Origin: Siphonodentalium dalli
Taxonomy: Eukaryota; Mollusca; Scaphopoda; Gadilida; Siphonodentaliidae
Direction: 5' to 3'
Length of the DNA stretch: 64,000 nt
Assembly (NCBI GenBank): GCA_032622095.1
Contig: CP136063.1
Location: forward strand, 92,171,980-92,235,979
Made by a program: the position numbers and the translations under genes. The notes under the pieces are model-generated. The model had not been told where the DNA came from. It did not search any database and saw nothing but the letters and a program-made list of their open reading frames with translations. Of the stretch, positions 10,620 through 22,718 are shown in pieces (within the stretch, counting starts at the first letter, position 1; each line of letters opens with the position of its first letter).

Positions 10620-10990
10620 TGTGCGGTGAACGGATCCGGAGTTGATACTGATCCGATAAACGCACTCCACTCTGTATGGTGTTTCCTGTGCTGGGGGACC
10701 ACCATTAGCAAAACAAATGTACACAAGGAAAACTGTGTCCGCTCTAAAGAAACAACTGCTTTATCCAGCGACACACAGAACAGACAAAGAATATCGGGTG
10801 ATTGTCAGACACAATAAATATAAAACGACTAATTATTATCTCCATGTATGTTCATATAATGGAACCTGGGCGACATCGACCGCTCTTCAAGCTAACACAC
10901 ATCGATAGACAAATGTCTGTCGGTTCAATTATCTCTTGAGATGACGGTTCTCTGCGTCAATAAAACTATAGGTGTTAGTTTAATAAAGAA
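10620..10990. repeat. Dispersed repeat, relative at 12590-12830
   Basis: The segment with CACATCGATAGACAAATGTC and GAGATGACGGTTC is matched by CACATATCAATATACAAC and GAGATGACGGCCAG around 12740-12800. Upstream parts share GACCGCTC and GAAACATT-type blocks. Class unknown. Confidence 0.45.
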
Positions 10991-11499
10991 CTTACATGTG
11001 TACTCAGGCGTATCTGGCAGACTTTTGTTCAATACTTGGAATCGTATTGCCAGGAAATTACTAACACCATAGAAATCTAACTGCCACAGAAGCATCGAGA
11101 TTTGAGTCTAGAATTGGTGTGTTCTTCTTTATTTATTTTAAAAGCCCACTTAATTTTCGAACCCTCAGATCACATATATAAAATATATGACATATTATAT
11201 ACCTTTTGAAGGAAGCTCCAAAACATTGTATTATCAACATATCCGGTGTAATAAACTGCGAACATGTTGTTTTTGTTGAGTTACCGACGTGTTTTTTGTA
11301 CTTTAGTTTCATCTGGTTTTGTTGTGCAAAGTTTATCATTTTCAATGTAGTGGGGGAATAACTCTATATTTTTTTTAAAGATAGTTATTCCCTTCCATTG
11401 AAAATACATTTTTAGTTTAAATTCTGTTGCATTCTGGGAGCAAAAACGGGGGAATCTATATAAAATAATAATAATCAGTGACTCAAAAATTAAGTGGGC

Positions 11500-11615
11500 C
11501 ATTAACTCATTTTTTTCGTCATTATTTTATATATAAATTTTTTTTATTTAATTATTATATATATTTTTTTATTATTAATTTACTTCATTGTATTTTTTTT
11601 TTTTTTTTTTTTGCG
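11500..11615. repeat. AT-rich low-complexity stretch with T-run
   Basis: Almost pure A/T sequence, ending in a run of more than 15 T at ~11596-11612. Confidence 0.85.
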
Positions 11616-11629
11616 TTCCTAGCGTCTTG

Positions 11630-12560
11630 GTGGTCTAATAAGTATGATATACCCATAAGACTGAGTGATTGACAGAATTATTCGAACTTGGATGGGCTCC
11701 CCTTAAAGAAAGACGAAACCTTCATAAAATGCATACCTGGAACAAAATATTAACCTATCATGTCCCAAAATTTACTACCCCATACTGTCAGTGAAGCATC
11801 TCGATACCCCATCAGAAACCCTTTGCGATATATAAACTACTTCACTAATACGGCCCGTTTCAAATCGAGTTTCATCCCGTCGATGATCGATGAATGGAAT
11901 TTATCATGTAAAACGACCACCGACAACAAAAAACTTACTGACCCCTCATCAGAACCAACCAAAGATGAAATCATAAGTAACATGTATAAAACATTTTGCA
12001 AACAAGAAATTACTATAACCCCCCCCCCCCCATCATACTTTAACGCTGGTCAGAGGAAACTAAACATACTGCACTGTAGACTCAGAAATAACTGTAGTGA
12101 TCTAAACTTCGACAAACATGAAAATTATATCGCGGCCCAACAATCATGTAGTTGTGATCACCCACGTGAAGACACAAACCATTTTTTCTTCAGTTGTCCT
12201 TGGTACGCAGACTCCAGGGAACTTATGTGGGCAAGGTTGGATGAACTTAATGTATCTATCGTCTCTGAAAAAGATCTCCTGTTCGGCATCCCGCACTATA
12301 GTGAAACAATAAATACGCGCATTTTCGAGTTAGTCCATTCATTTATTTCTTCGACAGACCGCTTCTCATAAATGTTACCCTACCCCTCACCGCGAGACCA
12401 TAGCCACTCCAAACAGCTACAGCATCCACTTTAAACAATTTGAACCTATCTCTAAATACTTTTATTAGCAGCCGAATGCCAGAGGAGAGGGGCTCTGATA
12501 AGTTCCGCAACTTGTGCTCCGATCCTGTGTGCCCACACAACTATATGTCTGTAATAATAT
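11630..12560 (+). pseudogene. Second LINE 3' fragment, dead
   Basis: The ORF 11760-12371 encodes a LINE C-terminus. The string ARFKSSFIPSMIDEWNLS is followed by YFNAGQRKLNILHCRLRN, and then a CSCD-x-ETNHFFFSCPWY-type cysteine/histidine motif characteristic of the RT C-terminal zinc knuckle. Homologous sequence upstream (LGWAPLKERRNLHK-like, ~11690-11730) sits in another frame, so a frameshift lies near 11760-11790. A run of ten C at ~12020 may be an assembly or mutation hotspot. The 3' UTR runs to about 12545-12580. It is a different subfamily from the minus-strand LINE at 2671-4283, and truncated at its 5' end. Confidence 0.8.
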
Positions 12561-12825
12561 GTGTAATTCGTATATATATTTGTGGGTCACAGTAAATATG
12601 TTCATCACATTGACAGAAACATTGTTTCCAGGCTCCTATTCAGCAGCGGATCGAGCGCTCTTTATTTGTCAGTGACCAAACTCTCTTTTACACATCAGGA
12701 AAAAGTAGCAACGACCGCTCGTTTTGTCAATAGGTATATGTTCATGGAACCACACATATCAATATACAACTGTTAGCCTGTTGTATTATCCCCGAGATGA
12801 CGGCCAGCTCGGTCCATAAAATATA

Positions 12826-13049
12826 TAGGGGTCATATTCACCATTCAGTAGCCATGTTTGATGATGTTTCTTTTATAAACTACGTGGTTTATATCAAAGA
12901 GGTATATAGCGTCCACAATATCTGCGGTAGTCACGATGAATCAAATTGATTTTTTTCTTGACGCGAGCAGCCACCAGATACCATGGCCGCTCGTAAAATA
13001 AACCACCATCTGGACTATATATAAACTGGACAAGTGAATATGACCCCTA
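12826..13049. mobile_element. 224-bp TA-flanked MITE
   Basis: TAGGGGTCATATTCAC at 12826 and its complement GTGAATATGACCCCTA ending at 13049 form exact terminal repeats bounded by TA, as in Tc1/mariner-type elements. Imperfect inner inverted pairing also occurs (AAACTACGTGGTTTAT versus ATAAACCACCATC). Non-coding. Confidence 0.75.
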
Positions 13050-13059
13050 GATGTTATAT

Positions 13060-13580
13060 TTGAAGAATCTCCAGTTTCCGTTTAGTAAAAGAACTTCCTT
13101 GTGTATCTATGCACATATATGGCTTGGTATGTGTGAAGACTTAGAGACACATTCGCAATGAAATTAGCGAAATTGAACACATTGCCAGGTAAAATGAAAC
13201 TATATGGGAAGCCATCTTGTCGCAAATGCAATGGACCTCTGTTTATATTGGCATGTATCGCCGACGTTACTGAGGAACACGCTATGTGCTGGAGATATTC
13301 GTAGAATGACAGCTGGAAATACGATGGGACGACTTACACACAAGAGCACATTTGCGGTGGTAGCTATTATATAACTCCGTTAACAAAATTATATACTGAA
13401 GTCTGGTTTCCACGCGAAGGGGCATGTAGCATGTTCTGCAGCCGCACCCCACAACCATAACTACGCCATGCCTATATAAGCGCCTGATTTATGTGATGGT
13501 ATGACACAGAGACTCTACCATGACGTTTGGCAGGCGCATATATAGAGGGAAATTGGGTGTGCTGTGAGTTGTTGTACGTT
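13060..13580. other. No gene recognised
   Basis: Unique sequence with only short ORFs; a weak inverted pairing around 13460-13560 is the only structure seen. Confidence 0.3.
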
Positions 13581-13581
13581 G

Positions 13582-13945
13582 TTAACCATTTACCCAACAA
13601 AACGGCCAAAAACGCCTAAATAAAGCTTCAACAGCCAAAAATATCTTCCGTCTGTCTCAATAACACCATACGAATATGGATATCATTGGAACCGGTTCAT
13701 TGACCACATTGTGATGGTTACAGTTATGCCCTGTGCCAATGCATTCTCTTATATATGCGAGTCGACCATAGGTCGCCTCGCATATATAAGAGAATGCATT
13801 GGCCTTCTTACATTCTTTAACATTTTTATAATTTTTAATGTGTTAAGCCAATGCATTCTCTTATATATGCGAGGCGACCTATGGTCGACTCGCATATATA
13901 AGAGAATGCATTGGCACAGGGCCCTTCTGTTGGGTAAAGGGTTAA
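13582..13945. mobile_element. piggyBac-like palindromic MITE (TTAA ends)
   Basis: It is bounded by TTAA on both sides (13582-13585, 13942-13945). The imperfect terminal repeats are CCATTTACCCAACAAAACGG and its complement ...TTGGGTAAAGG. The interior (13735-13920) holds two hairpins built from GCCAATGCATTCTCTTATAT plus ATGCGAG and its complement, joined by a ~60-bp AT-rich spacer and themselves forming a larger inverted repeat. TTAA target sites are diagnostic for the piggyBac superfamily; the transposase must act in trans. Confidence 0.75.
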
Positions 13946-13949
13946 AGGC

Positions 13950-14538
13950 CTTCAGTTGGAAAATGTGAAACATAATACAAGTTTGTATGACCATCGTCGC
14001 AAAGAAGAACGTTGAAAAATAGATAGACTTTGTTCTTATTTCTATTTAGTGATAACTCTTCAACGACTAGATGTCACGTGTTAAAAATATAATATTAATG
14101 TTGCAGTACCAGCCATGTTATCAGGAAACAGTTGAGCAAATTCTGATAACATCATGAATGTTTTTCACAAAATGTTACATCAATGACAAATATTCAAGTA
14201 AACACAAATTTCCACTGACCTAAAACATTTGATTTGCAATTTAATTTGGCAATGTTTGTTGATAAAATGACTGGCGCTGTAACAGTAAGGTTTACATAAT
14301 GGTTTCAACATATGAAATCCCATTACTGGAGAACTATCAATATTGAAAATAAGAACAAAAATTATCTATTTTTCCATGATCTTCTTATCGGTGATGGAAT
14401 TATCTTTGGACACCTTCGATAAATTGTCCAAAAGGGAAAAAAAACTCCAAACAGAAATGATAGTATTAAACCCCAATTGAAACTTGACAATTATTTTTAT
14501 GCATTTCATAGATACACCAAATTTGAAAACAAACAAGA
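13950..14538. other. AT-rich intergenic sequence
   Basis: No ORF or shared repeat was supported. Confidence 0.3.
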
Positions 14539-15005
14539 CAGTCAAAGACTGGGGTCGCTCACCAGACTGCAAAGACTGATAAGACTGGGACTTTGGAGAC
14601 CATAACAGTTAGAACTTTTCATAATCACTTTAAAAAAGTAGATCTAAACAGGATATGTAGATAGAGAGGCTTCATGTACCAACTGTACACTACTGATCAC
14701 GGATCTCGGGTCCCACCCTATATCTGATGGTAGATGAGAAGAAGTCGTTTTTAAGAATTACCATGGAGCTAGGGCAAGAGTTATGACCCTGGCTTCACAA
14801 CCATTTGAAAGAGTGACCTCATTTGAACAAATCTGAATGTGAATCACCTAGGGAAAATCCACACCAAATATGAACCCATTCAGTCTTATGATCTAGAGAA
14901 GATGTTCACAGAATTGTTGACAAATTGATGGACGGACAGAAAGATGAACAGGTGACAGATGAGAAGTGATGACTATAGCTTCGTCTCAGGTGAGCTCAAA
15001 AATTA
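14539..15005. repeat. Pearl/HINE-like element with terminal hairpin
   Basis: It opens with GACAGTCAAAGACTG and GGGTCGCTCACCAGA, a block repeated at 32457-32640. It continues through degenerate monomers (TTTGAACAAATCTGAATGTG, ...CACCAAATATGAACCCATTC...). It ends with a GATGGACGGACAG-type tail and the hairpin-bearing terminus ACTATAGCTTCGTCTCAGGT plus GAGCTCAAAA. The layout of monomers, tetranucleotide tail and terminal hairpin matches bivalve pearl elements (Helentron-derived HINEs). Confidence 0.65.
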
Positions 15006-15009
15006 CATT

Positions 15010-15560
15010 TCATTGAACAAATCTGTAAATCACCTCCCCAACACTGTGGGGACATCCCTGCAAGAATATGACATCTTATTATACCAGTAGCATACAGCAT
15101 AGATACAGGTAGTGTGGGTGGGGTCTCTGTCCCTATTTGAACAAACATGAATCCCCATCTCTGATATCTATTCATCTTATAATTATAAACATTCGCTTTT
15201 AAGAGTTGAAGTTAATTGATTTTCCAAAAAGGCCCCCATTGGAACAGATCTAAACATGCCACCCAAGGACCCTGCATACACAAATATAAGCTAAATAGAC
15301 TTGATGGTTCTTGAGTAGTAATAGTTGTTAGAATTACTATGGAGGGAAAACGTTATGGCCCTGGCATCCCTCCTATTTGACCTGATGAACTTATTTGAAC
15401 AAATCTGAATGTGAGTCACATACAGGTAGGGAATTCACATATAGATCTCGAGAAGAAAACAATTGTTGATGGATGGATGGACAGAACAATGGATGGAAGG
15501 ACACTCTGACAGACCAACAGATATAATCCAATATACCCCCCCCACTTTTTTGTCCATAAT
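15010..15560. repeat. Degenerate pearl-like monomers
   Basis: The ~160-bp monomer text (GAACAAATCTGAATGTGAGTCAC, GGCCCTGGC) recurs, ending in GGATGGATGGACAG and AATATACCCCCC. Its closest relative is 34690-35400. Confidence 0.6.
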
Positions 15561-15599
15561 AAGGTATAATGAGGTCACATAGCTAAGTGGTTAAGAAAA

Positions 15600-16030
15600 T
15601 AATATTGGAACAGCCAAGCGTGAATTTAGTGTGTCTGAGGTCCCAAAAGGGTGAATGTAGTGATGCTATTCTGTAAGGTAGGCTAGCATCACCAAATTCA
15701 CCATCTGGGAACCCAATTTTACTTAGTCCTCAACTGCTATGGGAGACCTAGGGACAGACAGAAGTTCTCCAGCTGAAATTGGTGACATTACTGACATATG
15801 ACAGTATGCGCACCCATTTGACACCTCAATTATGCATTTTAAAATCTGAATAGAAGGGAAAAGAGCTGCTAAAAATGTCAATTTGAGACTCTAGATATTT
15901 CCCAGAAGATGAAGCCTAAGCAGAATGAGGTCTTCATAGGGTGTATTTGGCGATGCTCGCCTGCCGTGCAGGGTAGCATAATTAAATTCACCCTCTGGGA
16001 ACCTCATTCTACAAATGCCAGACACACTTT
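15600..16030. mobile_element. Long-form copy of the CAGAATGAGG palindromic MITE
   Basis: Two decayed 90-bp palindromes (15640-15725 and 15915-16015) flank an internal segment containing CTGCTATGGGAGACCTAGG. The same layout is seen at 18985-19480 and 28809-29265. It is the parental long form of the 254-bp element at 7829-8082. Confidence 0.7.
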
Positions 16031-16429
16031 AAGCTCTGAGAAAAGGAATTTAATCTGATATTAATGACCAGTGTAATGTAAACAATGATGGTGCTACTGA
16101 CAACTTTAGAAAACAAATGTACAACACCATTAATCTCATTTAAATTATGAATGACATGAATACACTCCCTGGGGCCTCTGCCTATAGCTACAGAAGTTCT
16201 CTTATCTATCTATCTGCCCTGATTATAAACAACATGTGTCATGTCTGTCAGTTCAGAGCAGAGTTGGCTTGTAATGGGAATGCACAGATACTAGTATTAA
16301 AAGGAATTTACTGAACATTTCTGTACATCTGTCTGTTCATCTTTTCTCCCAACCCCCTGGTTTCAGAGGTACCTACACCCCCCCCCGAAGATGTAATGTC
16401 ACAAGTTCTTCAAAATTTTAATTAAATGT

Positions 16430-16495
16430 TTTTTATTTTATTTAATAAAAAAAATATTTATTAAAAATAAAATATATATAATTTTTTTTTTTTTT
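16430..16495. repeat. AT-rich low-complexity block
   Basis: Mixed A/T runs with a T13 tract, lying between pearl-like monomers; an equivalent block lies at 36040-36160 in the related array. Confidence 0.7.
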
Positions 16496-16920
16496 GGTTA
16501 AATTGAGCAATAAGTTAAATCTAAAACAAAAATATTTCTTCAGATTTATGTCCATAGCCCCACCCACATTTGACCCAGTGACCTCATTTGAACAAATCTG
16601 AACCACAGTCACCAAAGGTACCCTCATACCAAATATAAACCCATTCGGCCCGACAACTTCAGAAAAGAAGTCGTTTTAAGAATTACTATGTGGAAAAATA
16701 GTTATGGTCCTGACATCAAAACTATTTGACTTGGTGACCTCATTTGAACAAATCTGAATAAGAGACACCTAGGGAACATCCACACCAAATATAAACCCAA
16801 TCGGTCTGATGGTTTCAGAGGAGAAGATGTTTAAAGAATTGTTGACGGACGGACGGACAGACGATGGACGAGGAGTGATGACTAGCTCCACCGGAGACTT
16901 CGTCTCAGGTGAGCTAAAAA
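16496..16920. repeat. Pearl/HINE-like element, tail and terminus
   Basis: Two to three monomers (ACCTCATTTGAACAAATCTG) end in GTTGACGGACGGACGGACAG. The terminus follows: GCTCCACCGGAGACTTCGTC then TCAGGTGAGCTAAAAA. The terminus folds (GAGAC/GTCTC inside AGCTC/GAGCT). It is almost identical to 36150-36564. Confidence 0.75.
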
Positions 16921-16949
16921 GTTGACGGACGGACAACGGACGAGGAGTT

Positions 16950-17035
16950 GGCTAGTGAATTTGGTGATGCTAGACTGCTGTGCAGGGTAGCATAACTAAA
17001 TTCACCCTCTGGGGACCTCATTCTGCAAATGCCAG
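16950..17035. mobile_element. Half of the CAGAATGAGG palindromic MITE
   Basis: This is one decayed palindrome ending CTCATTCTGCAAATGCCAGA, inserted directly after the pearl-like terminus. Confidence 0.7.
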
Positions 17036-17289
17036 ACACTAAATTCAGGTTAGGGAACAATAATTTGTTTTGATTTTATTATAATAACACACACTGGCAT
17101 GAGTGCTAGCTAAGCATTAGTTCACACCTGTCAGCCTGATAAACATCTCAATTGATGACTGTGTGTGTATTTATATTAACTCTCTCTCTGTCTGTAGCTA
17201 ATACAATTGACTTAATCTGCTGGTGGGAGAGATCCTGTGAGTTAGGAGATGAGATAGGGTGGACTGCTGTTGGTTGGGGCAGGGTGGGG

Positions 17290-18075
17290 TTCTGAGTCAT
17301 GTGGGGGGAGGGTGATAATCTGAACCCCAGTCATTCAATGACCCCCCATACCAAATATAAACTAAATCGGCATAATGGTTCTAGAAAAGAAGTCGTTATA
17401 AGAATTACCAAGGAGGAATATAGTTATGGCCCTGGTTTCGCAACTATTTGACACAGTGACCTCATTTGAACAAATCTGAATGACAGTCACCTAGGGAACA
17501 ACCACACCAAATATGATCAAAATGCAAAAATGTAATTTTTTTGTTTTTAAGAGTTATGTCCCTGGCTCTGCCCCTATTTGACCCAGTGACCCAATTTGAA
17601 CAAATCTGATTCCCAGTCACCCAAGGTCCCTCAGTACCAAATATAAGCTAAATCGGCCCAATATTTTTTTTAGAAGAAGTCATTGTAAGAATTACTATGA
17701 GTTATGGCCCTGGTTTCTCAACTAATTGACCGGGTGACCTCATTTGAACAAATCTGAACACCAGTCACCCAAGGACCCTCCATACCTAATATTAGCTAAA
17801 TCGGCACAATGGTTATGGACAAGAAGTTGTTGTAAGAATTACTATAGAGGAATAGAGTTATGGCCCTGGTTTCGCAACTATTTGACCCAGTGACCTCATT
17901 TGAACAAATCTGAATGAGAGTCACCTAGGGAACATCCACACCAAATATGAACCAATTCGGTATGATGGTTTCAGAGGAGGAGATGTTTAAAAAAAAAAAG
18001 TTGACGGACAGACGGACGGACGAGGAGTGATGACTATAGCTCCACTGGAGACTTCGTCTCAGGTGAGCTAAAAAC
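17290..18075. repeat. Pearl/HINE-like element, ~5 monomers
   Basis: Tandem ~160-bp units are defined by GTTATGGCCCTGGTTTCGCA, ACCTCATTTGAACAAATCTG and CACCAAATATGA. They end with GACGGACAGACGGACGGACG and the hairpin terminus GGAGACTTCGTCTCAGGTGA plus GCTAAAAA at ~18045-18075. Confidence 0.8.
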
Positions 18076-18540
18076 TATCGAGGTGTAAAGGAGTGTTCAG
18101 ACGAGTCCTTGCCACATTACGTTTATCAGTACTTTGCGTTATAACACAAAACTTCTGATTACTAATTGCAGCTAATAAAGTTTGATATTGGAATAAATGC
18201 TATATTGCAAACAAATCTATCTGTAATGAATTAATTCTATGATAATGTCAAAGCTGTAAAATCCAAACAACTAACACTTCAGTGACATAAAATACAAGTC
18301 GATTTTTCCTTTGCTTCGAAGACAGCTGCCATCTTTTATCGATTGAAAACAAGAAACGTCATGACGGACAACATTTAGTGTATGAGTTACACTTTATGTT
18401 GTGTTGAAAATAGAATCTCTCTGTGGTGTTCATTAATGGATACAACGTAACAGACTCATCGCAAATGACTGAACGCCTCAGTGCTATTGTCCGTAATCCA
18501 ATCAAACACAACACTCATCTGAATGCCACTTAAAGTAATG

Positions 18541-18900
18541 TGAAACACTCCGGTAGGGTGAGCAAATACAAATGGAGAATAATCTTGCTCAAAGAAGTTA
18601 TTTTTAAGAATATTAGTCCAAATTGACAACACAAACCATCACTCTGATATATTAATTAAATGCAATGACGCTAGATGGCGAAATTGTTTGAGTTAGTTTA
18701 TCGCCGATTGTTGCGTCCCGAATTGAGATGTAGTTCAGACAATGTTTTCTATAGAGTGGTATGGTCGATTTCTTTGAAATTTTCGGTGATGTTAGTAGAA
18801 TTCTACATTCCCAAGGTTGGCATAGAGCCTGAGAAATATCTTATAAGTTTATCACACTCGAACAAGTCCATAATATGTCTTTAATATAAATTATAGAATA
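18541..18900. repeat. ~350-bp dispersed repeat (inverted relative to 23790-24160 and 45680-46035)
   Basis: Shared landmarks in reverse complement are CACTCCGGTAGGGTGA, GTCCCGAATTGAGATG, TTCTATAGAGTGGTA and ATTCTACATTCC. Three copies occur in the window; the terminal CTTTAA/TTAAAG motifs hint at a MITE. Not coding. Confidence 0.75.
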
Positions 18901-18984
18901 TGCAGCGTTTCATAGTTATCATTCGCAAATGGAATAACCGTATGGCATGATTTCTGCAGTTGCGGATACTTGTTCCATTCAGGC

Positions 18985-19480
18985 CTCAAAATATGGTGCC
19001 TGACATTGGCAGAATTATGTCATAAGAGGGTGAATTTAGTGACGCTACCCTGCACAGTGGGCTAGAATCACTAAATTCACCCTCTGAGGACCTCATTCTG
19101 CTATTGGCCTCATCTTCTCTGGAAATTACCTTTATTATCAATTTAAAAAAAATTCAGTTTCTTTAGAAACCTCTTTATATATTTATTAGAAAGTTTTTCT
19201 TTTTTAGGTTAGTTTCTCTATATCCTCAAATTGGCAGACGACACTATGCATAATCGAGTTGCCCAATGGGCGCACATCACCATCTGGGAACTTAAATCTG
19301 TGCCAAGTGTGCCTCGGTCTGCATAGCAGATGAGGCCATACAGAATGAGGTCCCCAGATGCTAGCCCGCTATGGGGATGCTAGCCCGCTGTGTGGGGTAA
19401 CATAACTGAATTCACTTCACCCTCTGGGGACCTCATTCTGCAAATGTACAGCACCATATTTTGAGTCCTGGTTCCAGAGA
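18985..19480. mobile_element. Long-form CAGAATGAGG palindromic MITE
   Basis: Palindromes at 19010-19105 and 19335-19445 flank ~230 bp. The second contains an internal duplication of GCTAGCCCGCTATGGGGATG. Same organisation as 15600-16030. Confidence 0.7.
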
Positions 19481-19596
19481 TAATCATGGCAATAAAACTT
19501 GAAAACCTGGTCACAGAAAGAAAATTTATTCTACTCATAACATGGGATTTATTTCATTTGGTCTATTTCCTGAATTCTTTGGTGACAAAAAAAAGG

Positions 19597-19854
19597 TTAA
19601 CACTTCCATGACCGGAGCTTCCCGAAATTCTGCGAAAACCCTGCGCCAATGCATTCTCTTATATATGCGAGTTATGGGAGACTCACATATATAATAGAAT
19701 ACATTGGCCTAGAAATATTTACCATGACCTTGTAAGCCAGTGTATTCTCTTATATATGCGAGGCTCCCTACGTGAGACTCGCATATTTAAGAGAATGTAC
19801 TGGCACAGGATCTTAAATGCTGCATCAGCGCAGCTCCCGTCATGAAAGGGTTTA
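19597..19854. mobile_element. piggyBac-like palindromic MITE
   Basis: TTAACACTTCCATGACCGGA at the left pairs with CCCGTCATGAAAGGGTTTA at the right (the right TTAA is mutated). Internal hairpins are formed by GCGCCAATGCATTCTCTTAT and complements. Sister copy at 20019-20248; right-end fragment at 26690-26785; partial internal copy at 24965-25045. Confidence 0.7.
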
Positions 19855-20018
19855 GAAATAAAAATAAATTTCCTTCTGAAATGTGCATGTATCTGCAGTG
19901 CGAAACACAGTCCAGGCTGATAGGTTTCTGCTCAAAGCAAGTAGTCAGCGATCACTTGTTCTATCGAGCCTGGTCCCCAGTAGGTCAACTGGTCCTGAAA
20001 TAGAAGTAAATATTACCA

Positions 20019-20248
20019 TTAACCGTTCAATGAACTTTTTCGAAAACCCTGTGCCAGTGCATTCTCTTATATATGCGAGTCTCCCATAGAGAATACATTG
20101 GCCTAACAGTATTTACCTTGACCTTGTAAGCCAGTGCATTCTCTCATATATGCGAGGCTCCCTATGGGAGACTCGCATATATAAGAGAATGCACTGGCAC
20201 AGGATATTTAATGATGCACCAGCACAGCTCCCGTCATGAAAGAGTTAA
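20019..20248. mobile_element. piggyBac-like palindromic MITE with TTAA ends
   Basis: It is flanked by TTAA (20019-20022, 20245-20248). The left end is CCGTTCAATGAAC, and the right end is GCTCCCGTCATGAAAGAG. The inner palindromes are the same as in 19597-19854, with one arm shortened at ~20085-20095. Confidence 0.75.
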
Positions 20249-20249
20249 A

Positions 20250-21570
20250 CAAGAGGTGGCATCAGAGATGCTGTGTCTCGTTTTCGGTGGCTTACCGCCG
20301 GTGGCTACCGCCAATTGGTGTGCATCAGTATCGGTAGACTAATTAATAGGTAAAATCGAAAAATGACTAATTAAGGGCCATAACTCCATCAAATTTTATC
20401 GGGCCAGGCTGGTTTTCGAACTCGTCCGAAATATTCTTGGCAAGTATGTCTATTCCAAATTTTAAACAAATCGGAGGACGTTTGTTGAAGTTATCGCGCT
20501 AACGAGCTAAAAATTCACGAAAAATGACTAATTAAGGGCCATAACTCTATCAAATTTTATTGGGCCAGGCTGGTTTTCGAACTCGTCCAGGATATTATTG
20601 GAAGACACTTATATCACAAATTTTAGTTGAATCGGATGACGTTTGTTGAAGTTATCTCGCTAACGAGCTCAAAATTTGTACAAAATGACTACTTAAGGAC
20701 CATAACTCTATCAAATTTTATCGGGCCGGGCCGGTTTTCTAACCTGTCCGAGGTATTCTTGGGAGACACCTATATATCAAAATTTCAATCAAATAGGATG
20801 ATGTTTGTTAAATTATCGCGCTAACGAGCTGAAAATTTGGGAAAAAATGACTAATTAAGCGCCATAACTCTATCAAATTTTATCGGACCTGACCGGTTTT
20901 CGAACTCGTCCGAGATATTCTTGGGAGACACCTATATACCAAATTTCAATCAAATCGGATAACGTTTGTTGAAGTTATCGCGCTAACGAGCTGAAAATTC
21001 GTGAAAAATGACTAATTAAGGGCCAGAACTCTATCAAATTTTATCGGACAAGGCCGGTTTTCGAACTCGTCCGAGGTATTCTTGGGAGACACCTATATAC
21101 CAAATTTCAATCAAATCGAATAACGTTTGTTGAAGTTATCGCGCTAACGAGCTGAAAATTCGTGAAAAATGACTAATTAAGGGCCATAACTCTATCAAAT
21201 TTTATCGGACCAGGCCGGTTTTCGAACTCATCCGAGATATTCTTGGGAGACACCTATATACCAAATTTCAATCAAATCGGATAACGTTTGTTGAAGTTAT
21301 CGCGCTAACGAGCTGAAAATTCGTGAAAAATGACTAATTAAGGGCCATAACTCAATCAAATTTTATTGGAACAGGCAAAGGGCCATAACTCTGTAATAAA
21401 TGTGCGGACGAACCCGATTTTTTGTCTGCAGCTTACGTGCATGGATATGTACTCACACACCAAATTTTAATTCGTCAATAAACGGTTGAGTTATAAGCAA
21501 AACACGTCGCCCGCCCGCCCACCGTCCCTCATCAAACTATAAGTCGAGTTTTGGAAAAAAACTCGACTAA
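20250..21570. repeat. Pearl/HINE-like element: seven ~162-bp monomers
   Basis: Monomers begin AAAATGACTAATTAAGGGCC at about 20358, 20518, 20680, 20843, 21005, 21167 and 21328, a spacing of 160-163 bp. Each has ATAACTCTATCAAATTTTAT, TTTTCGAACTCGTCCGAG and GTTATCGCGCTAACGAGCTG. A unique right region has a GCCCGCCCGCCCACCG stretch. It ends in a hairpin (AGTCGAGTTTT / AAAACTCGACT) immediately followed by AA, so the end reads CTAA, as for Helitron/Helentron 3' termini. The left end is near GTTAAACAAGAGGTGGCATC. Confidence 0.85.
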
Positions 21571-21574
21571 TAAT

Positions 21575-22320
21575 AGTACATATTACACAGGCATAACATT
21601 TCATCTGCAACAAATGACAATACTGAGTAGGACATTGTGAAGCTTCGACTAAGAAACATGCTATAAGTAAAACATGGAAGCATTAACTTTGTGTACACTC
21701 CAGAGGGGTTTTTGATCAACAAAAAATTGAATTTCATTTCCCCCAGTTGTATTGAAATACAGACAATTGAACTAGTTACGATTTCGAGAGTCGGAACAAT
21801 TTCACCAAGCACCATCATTCATATTATCGCTGGTATAAATAGCTTCTCCAGGCAATTCCAGCAGTATGACATCACAGCGTTTTGCATTAAAAATAGTTTT
21901 ACGATTGACAGATACATGTATCTCCTTTTGGTTACATTTTCATGAATAACAAATTTGGTGTTAACTGTTGAAATTCTTGAGAAATATTTCTCATTGCTTG
22001 GTATTATTTGTCAATTTGAACTGTTCATAGACACTTTTTACTGTTTAATTAGTTGTCATAATCTCTAAATTTGTGAACAATGTGTGAAATTAACAATATG
22101 ACAGAAAAGTTATTACGCTAATTTTATCTGTGGCGAGGTCTACTGGAATCATTGTCGCTCTATAGCAATTCTAACAATCACTTGATTGGCTTCATTGCTC
22201 TACCGTGATATATTATATGATTGGTTGACACTGACATAATGCTTCTTGGAAGTAATGGGATTCCCTGCTATCTATTTGGTTCAGACTCTGGAATGTGTAG
22301 TTAATTCAAGTCTGTATTGC
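21575..22320. other. No gene recognised
   Basis: Unique, AT-rich; short ORFs on both strands lack recognisable motifs. Confidence 0.3.
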
Positions 22321-22324
22321 AATC

Positions 22325-22440
22325 AGAGTGCCCCCAAATGAGGTCGCCAGAAGGTGAATTTAATGATGCTACCTCACAAAGCGGGCTAGCATAATAAATT
22401 TTATCCTTTGGGAACCTCCTTCTGCTTAGGCCTCAACTGC
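22325..22440. mobile_element. Decayed CAGAATGAGG palindromic MITE copy
   Basis: GAGGTCGCCAGAAGGTGAAT and its imperfect complement ...TCCTTTGGGAACCTCCTTCT, followed by the CTCAACTGCTATGGGAGACC internal segment. Confidence 0.6.
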
Positions 22441-22718
22441 TATGGGAGACCTATGGTCAGATTGAAGTTCCCCAGTTGAAGTTGGTGATATTCACCCAAT
22501 CGTCACCTCGAGTACACCCCAGCCCAATTGTAGTTACCTGGTGGAACCGCGGTGTAGTAACATTTCGGCCATCGACCATGGTAAGCATGTGTATAAAATT
22601 TATAACTGCATTAAGAATGATATCACATGGTGAAACCAGTGTTCACTATTTGTCATAATAATAACACTATGACTGAATATCAGGTCTACTCAGTGGAATG
22701 AAGAAAGAATAGAATTAC

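Noticed and set aside
14366-14572. Possible missing C-terminal exon of the C6orf62-like gene
   Set aside because: The minus-strand peptide near 14366-14400 has no Trp/Glu-Asp-His pattern expected for the family end and no suitable splice acceptor.
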